DNA from: Nitrospirota bacterium
GTDB lineage: Bacteria > Nitrospirota > Thermodesulfovibrionia > Thermodesulfovibrionales > Magnetobacteriaceae
Length of the DNA stretch: 9,593 nt
NCBI GenBank assembly: GCA_015232165.1
Contig: JADGAE010000052.1
Coordinates: 1 to 9,593, forward strand
Reading direction: 5' to 3'
Of the stretch, positions 1-5,602 are shown piece after piece. Under the pieces are notes generated by a model, which did no database searches, had not been told where the DNA came from, and saw only the letters and a list, made by a program, of their open reading frames with translations. A program made the translations under genes and the position numbers. Numbering within the stretch: the first letter of the stretch is position 1; each line of letters opens with the position of its first letter.

Positions 1-2
1 CA

Positions 3-188
3 ACGGTGGCAGACCTGAACTGGAAGATCAAGGACGTCGGCGATTACAACGGCGACGGCAAGAGCGACATCCTCTGGCAAAACACACAAAACGGACTGAT
101 CTACATTTGGTTCATGAACGGATACACCATCCAGGGCAGCAAGCAGGTAGGGTTAGTCCCCGACAGCGATTGGCAGATATTTAAGTAG
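3..188 (+). CDS. C-terminal end of an FG-GAP/VCBS-like repeat protein (5' end outside window)
   Basis: The reading frame is open from the left window edge to a TAG stop at 186-188, so this is the tail of a longer protein; the GTG at position 6 is probably internal. The visible 61 or so residues form one repeat: a DW.IK.VGDYNGDGKSDILW block, then an N..NGLIYIWFMNG segment, and a final SDWQIF that resembles the start of a further unit. DYNGDGKSD is the aspartate/asparagine calcium-loop motif of FG-GAP/VCBS beta-propeller blades. Proteins with such repeats are usually secreted or cell-surface proteins, but the upstream domains that would define the role are not visible. The protein stops within an incomplete next blade, which is common at the C-terminus of these repeats. 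A terminator-like GC-rich hairpin follows at 202-243. Confidence 0.75.
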   Translation, partial: TVADLNWKIKDVGDYNGDGKSDILWQNTQNGLIYIWFMNGYTIQGSKQVGLVPDSDWQIFK

Positions 189-201
189 ATTACGACAAGA
201 G

Positions 202-243
202 AAGGGGGACGGGGTGGCTCTTGCCCCTCCTTTTGTCCCCTTT
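202..243 (-). repeat. R0: degenerate copy of the GC-rich palindromic repeat / terminator-like hairpin
   Basis: GGGGAC at 205-210 pairs with GTCCCC at 235-240, and further G-rich and C-rich tracts lie between them. On the minus strand the block reads AAAGGGGAC, then AGGAGGGGC, then GAGCCACCC, the same order of parts as in the better-preserved copies elsewhere in the window. Its flank also resembles that of R4: both have GGCAATTG, then a GAACAA block, then the GGGG run. It lies just past the stop of the FG-GAP-like gene and could act as its terminator, although no clear T-tract follows the stem. Confidence 0.5.
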
Positions 244-302
244 GTTCAAATGCAATTGCCCTGTCCGTTGCAAGCCTTAGGCAGCAGTACATTGAGGGTG
301 TG

Positions 303-311
303 TGTTATAAT
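303..311 (+). promoter_or_regulatory. Possible extended -10 promoter element
   Basis: TGTTATAAT matches an extended -10 (TGn plus a consensus TATAAT at 306-311). No good -35 hexamer lies 16-18 nt upstream. It is the best promoter candidate ahead of the RNase Z-like gene. A transcript from here would carry the repeat R1 in its leader. Confidence 0.3.
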
Positions 312-349
312 TGATGGTGTAAGAATTTTTAATGATTAAGGATTGCTAA

Positions 350-446
350 TAATGGGGTCAAGGGGGCTGGCCCCCTTGCGGGGGAGGTCAAGGAGGGGGC
401 GGAGCCGCCCTCCTTGTCTTTTCCTCTTTCCTTTCTTTCTTTAGAC
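350..446 (+). repeat. R1: GC-rich double-hairpin intergenic repeat, full copy
   Basis: The element begins TAATGGGGTCAAGGGG. Hairpin I is AAGGGGGC-TG-GCCCCCTT (360-377), a perfect 8-bp stem. A GCGGGGGAGGTC spacer follows. Hairpin II spans 390-415, with arms AAGGAGG...CGG and CCG...CCTCCTT around an AG loop and a small G bulge. A pyrimidine tract runs to about 443. R1 abuts the start of the RNase Z-like gene in the same orientation. In hairpin I the pair at the stem top is G-C/G-C, where R2 and R3 have G-C/A-T with both arms changed, a compensatory change. Confidence 0.85.
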
Positions 447-1523
447 GTGAAGACGACTTTTTTTTGCAGGGTGCTCAATGACCCGTTTAACGATCCGCTT
501 CTGTTTGTGCGGTTCAGGCGTCAGAGCCATGCCTTTACCTTTGACCTGGGCGACATATCGGCCCTGTCAGCCAGGGAGGTGCAGAAGATCGTAAACGTCT
601 TTGTCACCCACATGCACATTGACCACTTCATAGGCTTTGACCCGCTGGTCCGCTGTCTCCTGGGCAGAGAGACACCCGTCAACATCTATGGCCCGGAGGG
701 GATCATCGAGGCCGTCCAGAGCAAGCTGAAAGGTTTTACGTGGAACCTCATCAAGCAGTATCCGCTCAAGGTCGAGGTCTGCGAACTGACCGACTCCGAG
801 GCGTTGAGGGCGAGCTTTTACGCACAGGAGGGGTTTTGTCGCATGGACAGACCCACCCTCCCGAAAACCCCTGAGATACTCTCATACGACGGCATATCCG
901 TGGAGGCCTGCGGCTTTGACCACGGCATCCCGGTGTTGGGCTACAGCCTCAGGGAGGACTTCCACATAAACGTCAACAAGGCCCTCCTCGATGAACGCGG
1001 CTTTACCGTTGGCCCCTGGCTCAACACCCTCAAGGCGGCCATCCGCAGTGGCGACAATACACAGGAGTTTGTCCTCAACAACAGGGTCTACACCCTGGAG
1101 GAACTTCGCTGCCTGGTTCTCATAGCAAGGGGTCAGAAGGTGTGCTACATCACCGACATCTCACCCACACAGGACAACATCGACAAGGCCATCGCCCTTG
1201 CCAAAGATGCGGACGTCTTATACATCGAGGCATTCTTCCTTGAGGCTGACACCGAGCGCTCCCTCAGGCGTAATCATCTCACGACAAAGTTAGCCGGTTA
1301 CATCGCCAGGCAGGCAGGCGTCAAGGCCGTCGAGATCGTGCACGTCTCCCCCAAATACATCAACGCCTACTGCAACGTAATCAGCGAAGTCCTGGCGGCA
1401 TTCGGCAGCGGGGGAGAAGGCGGAGGAAGAAGAGAAGAAGAAGGGAAAGAAAGTGGCGACTCCGCGCCCCCTTCAACCCCCAGCAAGGGGACCAGTCCCC
1501 TTGACCCCATTAAAGTGCCGTGA
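447..1523 (+). CDS. RNase Z-like metallo-beta-lactamase-fold hydrolase with a repeat-derived C-terminal tail
   Basis: 358 residues from GTG 447. Metal-site motifs are in place: HMHIDH (H55, H57, D59, H60), FDHG (H159), ITDISPT (D237) and a late HVSP (H299). NHLTT, GYIARQAGVK and HVSPKY are typical of the RNase Z / arylsulfatase-like branch, whose members mature tRNA 3' ends or hydrolyse phosphodiesters in the cytoplasm. I chose GTG 447 because the family begins near MKTTFFCR.VN.PF.DP; the longer frame from TTG 414 would add residues encoded by repeat R1. No Shine-Dalgarno is visible, only a pyrimidine tract. From about residue 319 the protein becomes a low-complexity Gly/Glu/Arg/Pro tail encoded by inverted repeat R3, which also supplies the approach to the TGA stop. 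The native C-terminus seems to have been replaced there. The fold is certain; tRNA processing as the role is likely but not shown. Confidence 0.88.
   Translation: MKTTFFCRVLNDPFNDPLLFVRFRRQSHAFTFDLGDISALSAREVQKIVNVFVTHMHIDHFIGFDPLVRCLLGRETPVNIYGPEGIIEAVQSKLKGFTWNLIKQYPLKVEVCELTDSEALRASFYAQEGFCRMDRPTLPKTPEILSYDGISVEACGFDHGIPVLGYSLREDFHINVNKALLDERGFTVGPWLNTLKAAIRSGDNTQEFVLNNRVYTLEELRCLVLIARGQKVCYITDISPTQDNIDKAIALAKDADVLYIEAFFLEADTERSLRRNHLTTKLAGYIARQAGVKAVEIVHVSPKYINAYCNVISEVLAAFGSGGEGGGRREEEGKESGDSAPPSTPSKGTSPLDPIKVP
1422..1512 (-). repeat. R3: inverted repeat copy forming the 3' coding end of the RNase Z-like gene
   Basis: Read on the minus strand from 1512 this is TAATGGGGTCAAGGGG, then hairpin I AAGGGGAC-TG-GTCCCCTT (1485-1502 in plus coordinates), then a G-rich block with GGCGCGGAGTCGCC, then a long pyrimidine tract. 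It lies entirely inside the open reading frame of the RNase Z-like gene, whose stop is 9 nt beyond it. With R1 it brackets that gene as a pair of inverted copies. Confidence 0.85.
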
Positions 1524-1531
1524 ATTTTGTA

Positions 1532-1606
1532 GTTAATCCAATCTAAATTTGCTATATAACGTAGAACAAATTTACCGTGACGGTATTGTGGTATAATAGT
1601 CAAAGA
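1532..1606 (+). other. Decayed sequence homologous to the region before the rubrerythrin gene
   Basis: Three blocks recur in the same order and orientation at 4716-4868. TTAATCCAATC followed by AAA and GCTATA is at 1533 onward and 4717 onward. The 19-mer at 1563-1581 matches 4816-4834 at 17 of 19 positions. The block TGTGGTATAATAGTCAAAG (1588-1606) matches 4850-4868 at 15 of 19. The spacers differ in length. In the frame of the DUF2442-like relic this stretch reads through two stops (1544 and 1562). It also contains TGGTATAAT (1589-1597), a possible extended -10. Confidence 0.5.
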
Positions 1607-1621
1607 AGGCACATAAGTATT

Positions 1622-1838
1622 TTGGATGTTGAGGTTACAAATTTTTCTTTGAACGGGATATGGCTTTACCTTAAAGACAGGGAATATTTTTTGTCCTGGG
1701 TTTAAAGACACGAGGGTTAGCCGGATCGTGAGCGTTGTCTTACAACACTCCCGTCACCTCTATTGGCCTGAACTGGACGTTGATTTGTCTGTAGATATCC
1801 TTGAACATCCTGACAGATATCATTTGACTGCAAAATAG
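1622..1838 (+). pseudogene. Frameshifted DUF2442-like small protein gene
   Basis: Two frames together give a recognisable small protein. Frame one, from TTG 1622, reads LDVEVTNFSLNGIWLYLKD and REYFLSWV, then stops at 1703-1705. The frame offset by one then opens at 1695 with PGFKDTRV and continues through HLYWPELDVDLSVDILEHP to a TAG at 1836-1838. DUF2442 proteins commonly show a dV.......wL.v...Ey.L block, then a W/PxFK(D/E) step and a HLYWPDLDVDL..D.LE.P ending, which this matches. A few residues seem missing at the junction, so an out-of-frame deletion is more likely than a single-base slip. These small proteins are often found near toxin-antitoxin-like or mobile loci. No intact partner gene is next to it. 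Its 3' end lies 24 nt before psrA, so psrA's leader sits inside this relic. Confidence 0.62.
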
Positions 1839-1851
1839 AACAGATTGCCAT

Positions 1852-1856
1852 AGGAG
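1852..1856 (+). promoter_or_regulatory. Ribosome binding site for the psrA/phsA-like gene
   Basis: AGGAG ends 6 nt before the ATG at 1863 but only 3 nt before the overlapping in-frame ATG at 1860. The spacing favours 1863 as the start. Confidence 0.65.
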
Positions 1857-1862
1857 CTTATG

Positions 1863-4052
1863 ATGCAGCGAGACAAGATAAGCAGGCGTAGTTTCCTCAA
1901 GCGAGTTGGTGGGGCGACGGTTGCCATCAACAGTTTGTTTGGATTCAACTGGTGGCGCAAAAACAGCTACAAGTCGGCGGAGATAAAGAGGATTCCCACG
2001 CAGTGTCATGGCTGCGGCGCAAACCGTTGTGGCATCTACGTCTACGTAAAAGACAACCGCATCTGGAAGATAGAGGGCAACCCCAAGACACACAACAACG
2101 GCGGCTCCGTCTGTCCACGCGGGCACGGATACATACACGAGATGTACTCGCCTGCACGCCTGAAACAACCTCTAAAGCGAACCGACAACGGCACGTATGA
2201 GCCAATCACGTGGGAGCAGGCATTTAAGGAGATCGCGGTGCAGTTAAACCTCATAATAATGGAGCACGGGCCGCAGTCGGTCTTTTGGTTGCAGTATCCG
2301 ATGGCTAATGCCGCGCTGCCGTTTCGTTTCATGCACGCCCTTGGTTCACCTAACACCTGCTCGCACGGCTCCACGTGTTACACGGCACGCAATGCGGCAT
2401 TTAACACAACCTACGGCGGCCTCCCCGACAACGACATGTGGGAGAGCCGGTACATCATAATCGTTGGCAGAAACCCTGTTGGCGGCATCAAACTCAGCCA
2501 AATGAAGGAACTAAGTCACGCAAAAGACAAAGGTGCCAGGATCGTCGTCGTAGACCCCAGACACAGCGAAACGGCCGTGATTGCCAATGAGTGGCTGTCT
2601 ATCAAACCCGGCACCGACCTGGCATTTCTACTTGCAATGCTCAACGTCATCATCGAGGAGGGCCTCTATGACCAGGAGTTTGTCAATAACCACACTGTTG
2701 GTTTTGACAAGCTAGCCGATGAGATCATCAGCTATCCCCCGGAGTGGGCGGAGCGGGTCTGCGACATTCCCAGGGACACCATATATCGCATCGCCAGGGA
2801 GTTTGCCTCATACCGCCCCAAATCGCTGATCCACCGCGGGTATCACGGCGGCTATGGTTCAGGCTACCTCAACAGCTTCCAGACCGCACGGTCGGTGGCC
2901 ATCGTCAACGCACTCCTTGGCAACTACGAGCGCAAGGGTGGGTTGTACATGCAGTTGAGGCCGGAGCTGGGCGAACTAAAAGAGGCCGGGCATCCCTCAC
3001 CCGATATCCCCAAGGTTCCAAAGGCCGATGGTTCAGGCATCCCGGGCAGATATCCAGCGGGGTCGTACTCCGACGGCATCTCACATGCAATACCGGAGCT
3101 GGCAATCTCCGGCGTGCTGAAGGCGGGCTTTGTCTATCACTCAAACCCGGCCAGAACCAACCCCAATCCCAAACGCGTCATCGCCGGCTACAGGAACTTG
3201 CAACTTTTGGTGACCATCGACTGTGTGATGTCGGAGACGGCAGCGTTGTCGCATTACGTGTTGCCGGAGTCATTCTTCCTTGAGCGCGATGACAGCGTGG
3301 ACACCGTACACTCGGCAAAGGTGGCTCAACTGACCATTACACAACAGGTCGTACCACCAATGCATAACACCAAACCGTTATTGGACATCCTCAAGGGGAT
3401 ATCCAAGGGGGTTGGCATAGAGAAATACTTTAACTTTACAAACGAGGAACTCAACCACCTCCGTCTGAAACCACTTGGCGTGACCCTGGAGACGCTCAGG
3501 AAAGAGGGCGTCGTTGAAGTCGGGCCGCACTGGGTGGAGGGCTTTAAGCCCTGTAAGACCCCATCAGGCAAGGTGGAGATATATTCCAAACGCCTGTCCG
3601 GCTGGTCAATCGATCCCCTGCCGCGTTGGCAGGAGCCTCTGTTGTCCCCCGATAAGAACGACCCGCACTCCTTCAGGCTCCTTCACGGCAAGCAGTCCGT
3701 TGCCACACACTCGATGACCGCCAACATCGCCATACTGATGCAGTTGAGCATCCGTTACAACCTCCTGCGTCTGTGGATGAACAGCCGGCGCGGGCAACGT
3801 ATAGGCATCAAGGACGGCGACATGGTCGTCATAGAGAACGAGCTTGGCAAGGGCGTTGTCAAGGTCAGGCTCACCGAGGGGATACATCCATCGGCGGTGT
3901 GGCTGCCAAGCGGGTATGGGATATTTTCGCAGGCGTTAAAGAACGCCTACGGCATCGGACCATCTTTTAACGACTTTCTGAACACGCACTTTGACCCCGT
4001 CGTGGGACACGTCATGAGCTCAGAGGTCATCGTCAAGGTGAAAAAGATATGA
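1863..4052 (+). CDS. Tat-exported molybdopterin oxidoreductase catalytic subunit, polysulfide/thiosulfate reductase type (PsrA/PhsA-like)
   Basis: 729 residues from ATG 1863 (730 from ATG 1860), near the usual PsrA/PhsA length. The N-terminus has a textbook twin-arginine signal, SRRSFLKR at residues 7-14, followed by a short hydrophobic stretch, so the folded protein is exported. A [4Fe-4S] site follows: C48, C51, C56, C84. GSPNTCSHGSTCYT places C172 as the probable molybdenum ligand. IIIVGRNPVGG and VVVDPRHSETA are bis-MGD binding segments, and the C-terminus (NLLRLWMN, GIKDGDMV, NDFL, DPV.GH) matches the thiosulfate-reductase-like molybdopterin-binding end. The family reduces polysulfide, thiosulfate, tetrathionate or arsenate; the substrate cannot be told from sequence alone. 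The gene overlaps the ferredoxin gene by ATGA. The iron-sulfur spacing is C-x2-C-x4-C-x27-C, one residue longer than the common C-x2-C-x3-C. No psrC/nrfD gene follows. Confidence 0.9.
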   Translation: MQRDKISRRSFLKRVGGATVAINSLFGFNWWRKNSYKSAEIKRIPTQCHGCGANRCGIYVYVKDNRIWKIEGNPKTHNNGGSVCPRGHGYIHEMYSPARLKQPLKRTDNGTYEPITWEQAFKEIAVQLNLIIMEHGPQSVFWLQYPMANAALPFRFMHALGSPNTCSHGSTCYTARNAAFNTTYGGLPDNDMWESRYIIIVGRNPVGGIKLSQMKELSHAKDKGARIVVVDPRHSETAVIANEWLSIKPGTDLAFLLAMLNVIIEEGLYDQEFVNNHTVGFDKLADEIISYPPEWAERVCDIPRDTIYRIAREFASYRPKSLIHRGYHGGYGSGYLNSFQTARSVAIVNALLGNYERKGGLYMQLRPELGELKEAGHPSPDIPKVPKADGSGIPGRYPAGSYSDGISHAIPELAISGVLKAGFVYHSNPARTNPNPKRVIAGYRNLQLLVTIDCVMSETAALSHYVLPESFFLERDDSVDTVHSAKVAQLTITQQVVPPMHNTKPLLDILKGISKGVGIEKYFNFTNEELNHLRLKPLGVTLETLRKEGVVEVGPHWVEGFKPCKTPSGKVEIYSKRLSGWSIDPLPRWQEPLLSPDKNDPHSFRLLHGKQSVATHSMTANIAILMQLSIRYNLLRLWMNSRRGQRIGIKDGDMVVIENELGKGVVKVRLTEGIHPSAVWLPSGYGIFSQALKNAYGIGPSFNDFLNTHFDPVVGHVMSSEVIVKVKKI

Positions 4053-4603
4053 CGCAAGAGAAAAGCCATAAATGGGTCATGGTGATCAACCCGGCCAGGT
4101 GTGTTGGGTGTTACGCCTGTGTGATCACATGTCAGAATCAGAACTTTCTGGAGATTCCTGAATACTACAATCGCATTGATGAGCGTGAGGTGGGCACTTA
4201 TCCGTATTTCAGCAGGAGTTTTCTGCCCGTGGCGTGTCAGCACTGCGACAATCCGCCCTGTGTAAGGGTCTGTCCCGTTGGAGCCTCCTACAAGCGTCCG
4301 GACGGCGTTGTCATGGTTGACTACGGCACGTGCATTGGCTGCAAGTACTGCATCCTTGCCTGTCCCTACGACGTCAGGATAATCAGCAAGCGTCATGGCT
4401 ATGTCCACAAGTGCAACTTCTGCATCGAGCACGTGCAGAAGGGGGAGCTGCCCGCCTGCGTCACGACGTGTCCTATGGGTGTGCGGATTTTCGGGGACAT
4501 AAACAACACAAGCAGCGAGGTGTACAGGCTAATCGGCACCCGTAAGACAGGCCTGTTACGGAAGGACCTAAACACCAAGCCCTCTGTTTACTACATCCTG
4601 TAA
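4049..4603 (+). CDS. Four-cluster ferredoxin electron-transfer subunit (PsrB/PhsB/DmsB-like)
   Basis: 184 residues with 16 cysteines in four groups: C18/21/24/28, C63/66/71/75, C95/98/101/105 and C122/125/137/141. This is the four-[4Fe-4S] pattern of the small subunit of complex iron-sulfur molybdoenzymes. The ends are also typical: an early W.M.IN..RCVGC and a late TKPSVYYI. It passes electrons between the quinol-side membrane subunit and the molybdenum subunit. It has no signal peptide, consistent with export on the Tat signal of its partner. The ATG overlaps the TGA of the catalytic gene (4 nt), implying translational coupling and equal expression. The expected third gene, a multi-pass NrfD/PsrC quinone-binding anchor, is absent here; the next 300 nt hold only relic ORFs. 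The complex may use an anchor encoded elsewhere, or be soluble in the periplasm. Confidence 0.92.
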   Translation: MTQEKSHKWVMVINPARCVGCYACVITCQNQNFLEIPEYYNRIDEREVGTYPYFSRSFLPVACQHCDNPPCVRVCPVGASYKRPDGVVMVDYGTCIGCKYCILACPYDVRIISKRHGYVHKCNFCIEHVQKGELPACVTTCPMGVRIFGDINNTSSEVYRLIGTRKTGLLRKDLNTKPSVYYIL

Positions 4604-4605
4604 AG

Positions 4606-4680
4606 AAGAAATCTGCAAAAGTTCGTGATGATTTAAACAATGCTATTAAGGAAGCGTGTGAACTTATAGATCATAAGTGA
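4606..4680 (+). pseudogene. 3' relic of an unrecognised small gene directly after psrB
   Basis: Right after the psrB-like stop a frame encodes KKSAKVRDDLNNAIKEACEL then IDHK and a TGA at 4678-4680. It looks like a plausible hydrophilic, helix-rich protein tail, but no start codon lies between the psrB stop and it; extending upstream runs into psrB in another frame. It may be the remnant of a gene cut at its 5' end when sequence after psrB was lost. I do not recognise the family. Confidence 0.3.
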
Positions 4681-4847
4681 TATATCAGGATGGTTTAGGC
4701 ATTGTGGACATTGTATTTAATCCAATCGAAACGCGCTATAACCACACTGTTCGTATGGTCTTTGACTATTTTGAATGTCAAAAAAACTCAGCACATACTC
4801 TAAGTGTATGGCATGAGAACAAATTAACCGTTACTTTTCTTTTTTGA
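4677..4847 (+). CDS. Possible 56-residue hypothetical protein or relic
   Basis: A frame opens with GTG at 4677, overlapping the TGA of the preceding relic by GTGA, and runs to TGA at 4845-4847. It encodes VIYQDGLGIVDIVFNPIETR, a middle RMVFDYFECQ and an ending HENKLTVTFLF. The overlap with the upstream frame suggests an old two-gene unit. Parts of it (VFNPI and NKLTVT) recur in decayed form at 1532-1581 with in-frame stops, so it may itself be a decaying copy. No family recognised, no signal peptide, and no convincing ribosome binding site. The low GC compared with the neighbouring genes supports a different origin. Confidence 0.3.
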   Translation: MIYQDGLGIVDIVFNPIETRYNHTVRMVFDYFECQKNSAHTLSVWHENKLTVTFLF

Positions 4848-4860
4848 TATGTGGTAAAAT
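4831..4860 (+). promoter_or_regulatory. Probable promoter of the rubrerythrin gene
   Basis: TGGTAAAAT (4852-4860) is an extended -10 (TGn plus TAAAAT). TTACTT at 4831-4836 could be a weak -35 with an 18-nt spacer. The start site would fall near 4867, about 54 nt before the rubrerythrin ATG and just ahead of the palindrome at 4870-4885. Confidence 0.45.
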
Positions 4861-4869
4861 AATAAGAGC

Positions 4870-4885
4870 TGTGATTTAGGTCACG
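4870..4885 (+). promoter_or_regulatory. CRP/FNR-family operator-like palindrome
   Basis: TGTGATTTAGGTCACG is a TGTGA-N6-TCAC(A) site with one mismatch at the last base, close to the consensus of CRP-type regulators, including HcpR of sulfur-reducing anaerobes (TTGTGA-N6-TCACAA). It begins about 10 nt after the predicted -10, at or just past the predicted start site, where a bound protein would normally repress. The regulator itself is not in this window. Confidence 0.5.
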
Positions 4886-4904
4886 GCACCAGTTAAATTA
4901 AAAG

Positions 4905-4911
4905 AAGGGAG
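4905..4911 (+). promoter_or_regulatory. Ribosome binding site of the rubrerythrin gene
   Basis: AAGGGAG ends 9 nt before ATG 4921 and 3 nt before ATG 4915. The spacing, and the usual M-K-x-F-V-C beginning of the family, both point to 4921. Confidence 0.6.
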
Positions 4912-4920
4912 ATAATGATT

Positions 4921-5466
4921 ATGAAGAGATTTGTGTGTACGATTTGTGGTTATGTTCATCAAGGGGATACCCCTCCTGATAAATGTCCTCAGTGCGGCGC
5001 TCCGGCGGAGAAGTTTATTGAAAGCAGCACCAGCGGTGGATTGACATGGGCCGACGAGCATAGAATAGGCGTTGCCAAGGGCGTTGACAAGGAAATCCTC
5101 GACGGCCTGAGGGCCAACTTCATGGGTGAATGTACGGAGGTAGGCATGTACCTGGCCATGAGTCGTCAGGCAGACAGAGAAGGTCTGCCCGAGGTGGCAG
5201 AGGCATACAAGCGGATAGCCATTGAAGAGGCAGAACACGCCTCCAAGTTTGCAGAACTCCTGGGTGAAGTCCTGGTTGCAAGCACCAAGGAAAACCTCAA
5301 GGCCAGAGTTGAAGCAGAAAACGGCGCCTGCAAAGGTAAAAAAGACCTCGCAACAAAAGCAAAACAACTCAACCTCGACGCAATACACGACACCGTACAT
5401 GAGATGTGCAAAGATGAAGCCCGTCACGGTCAGGTATTTGAAGGACTGTTGAAGAGATATTTTTAG
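4921..5466 (+). CDS. Reverse rubrerythrin (rubredoxin domain first, diiron domain second)
   Basis: 181 residues from ATG 4921 (183 from ATG 4915). Residues 4-27 form a short rubredoxin-like iron site, CTICG...CPQCG (C6, C9, C22, C25). A four-helix ferritin-like diiron domain follows, with E70, the ExxH pair E103-H106 and a second pair E166-H169. Ordinary rubrerythrins carry the rubredoxin domain at the C-terminus; this reversed order matches the reverse rubrerythrins known from anaerobes, cytoplasmic enzymes that reduce hydrogen peroxide or oxygen with electrons from NAD(P)H via reductase partners. The gene stands alone, with its own promoter and a CRP/FNR-type palindrome, and is followed by repeat R2, which contains a terminator-like hairpin. 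This fits peroxide or oxygen defence alongside the anaerobic molybdoenzyme upstream. Confidence 0.92.
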   Translation: MKRFVCTICGYVHQGDTPPDKCPQCGAPAEKFIESSTSGGLTWADEHRIGVAKGVDKEILDGLRANFMGECTEVGMYLAMSRQADREGLPEVAEAYKRIAIEEAEHASKFAELLGEVLVASTKENLKARVEAENGACKGKKDLATKAKQLNLDAIHDTVHEMCKDEARHGQVFEGLLKRYF

Positions 5467-5495
5467 ATTTGAATATTAACGAAAAACCTTGACAA

Positions 5496-5600
5496 GATGG
5501 GGTCAAGGGGACTGGTCCCCTTGCAGGGGAGGTCAAGGAGGGGGCGGAGCCGCCCTCCTTATAGGGGCCAGGGGGCAAAGCCCCCTTCTCTTCTTCTTTG
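5496..5600 (+). repeat. R2: GC-rich multi-hairpin intergenic repeat, full copy
   Basis: It begins ATGGGGTCAAGGGG. Hairpin I is AAGGGGAC-TG-GTCCCCTT (5507-5524). Hairpin II (5535-5560) is identical to that of R1. An extra hairpin, AGGGGGC-AAA-GCCCCCT, lies at 5570-5586, then a pyrimidine tract runs to the lpxB start. The left edge also makes a stem with its flank: CCTTGAC (5487-5493) pairs with GTCAAGG (5502-5508). It separates the rubrerythrin gene from lpxB and lies in the same orientation as lpxB. Confidence 0.85.
5570..5599 (+). terminator. Terminator-like hairpin and pyrimidine tract before lpxB
   Basis: A perfect 7-bp stem AGGGGGC/GCCCCCT with an AAA loop is followed by TTCTCTTCTTCTTT. 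It could end transcription from the rubrerythrin gene. It lies only 16 nt before the lpxB ATG, so any transcript reaching lpxB from upstream must pass it. The tract is not pure T, so its strength is uncertain. Confidence 0.5.
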
Positions 5601-5602
5601 TA

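Noticed and set aside
414..446. Extending the RNase Z-like protein to TTG 414
   Set aside because: These codons are the pyrimidine end of repeat R1, and the family begins at the VKTTFFCR segment (GTG 447).
350..1512. CRISPR array from the repeated GC-rich units
   Set aside because: Copies are few, differ in length and orientation, and are separated by whole genes rather than uniform spacers.
1740..2168. Minus-strand open frame of 142 codons
   Set aside because: It runs antisense through the Tat-signal region of the molybdoenzyme and the DUF2442 relic, with no motif or ribosome binding site.
2744..3283. Plus-strand open frame of 179 codons
   Set aside because: It is an out-of-frame shadow within the molybdoenzyme gene, rich in Arg/His/Gly as expected of a shifted GC-rich frame.
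4604..4914. tRNA or structured RNA gene in the AT-rich gap
   Set aside because: No cloverleaf, anticodon arm or T-loop signature could be made out; the only clear structure is the CRP/FNR-type palindrome.
4876..5427. Minus-strand open frame of 183 codons opposite the rubrerythrin gene
   Set aside because: It mirrors a clear rubrerythrin gene and has no recognisable family features.
5489..5602. Longer N-terminus for LpxB
   Set aside because: The added residues are only translated repeat R2; LpxB proteins begin just before the GEASG motif.
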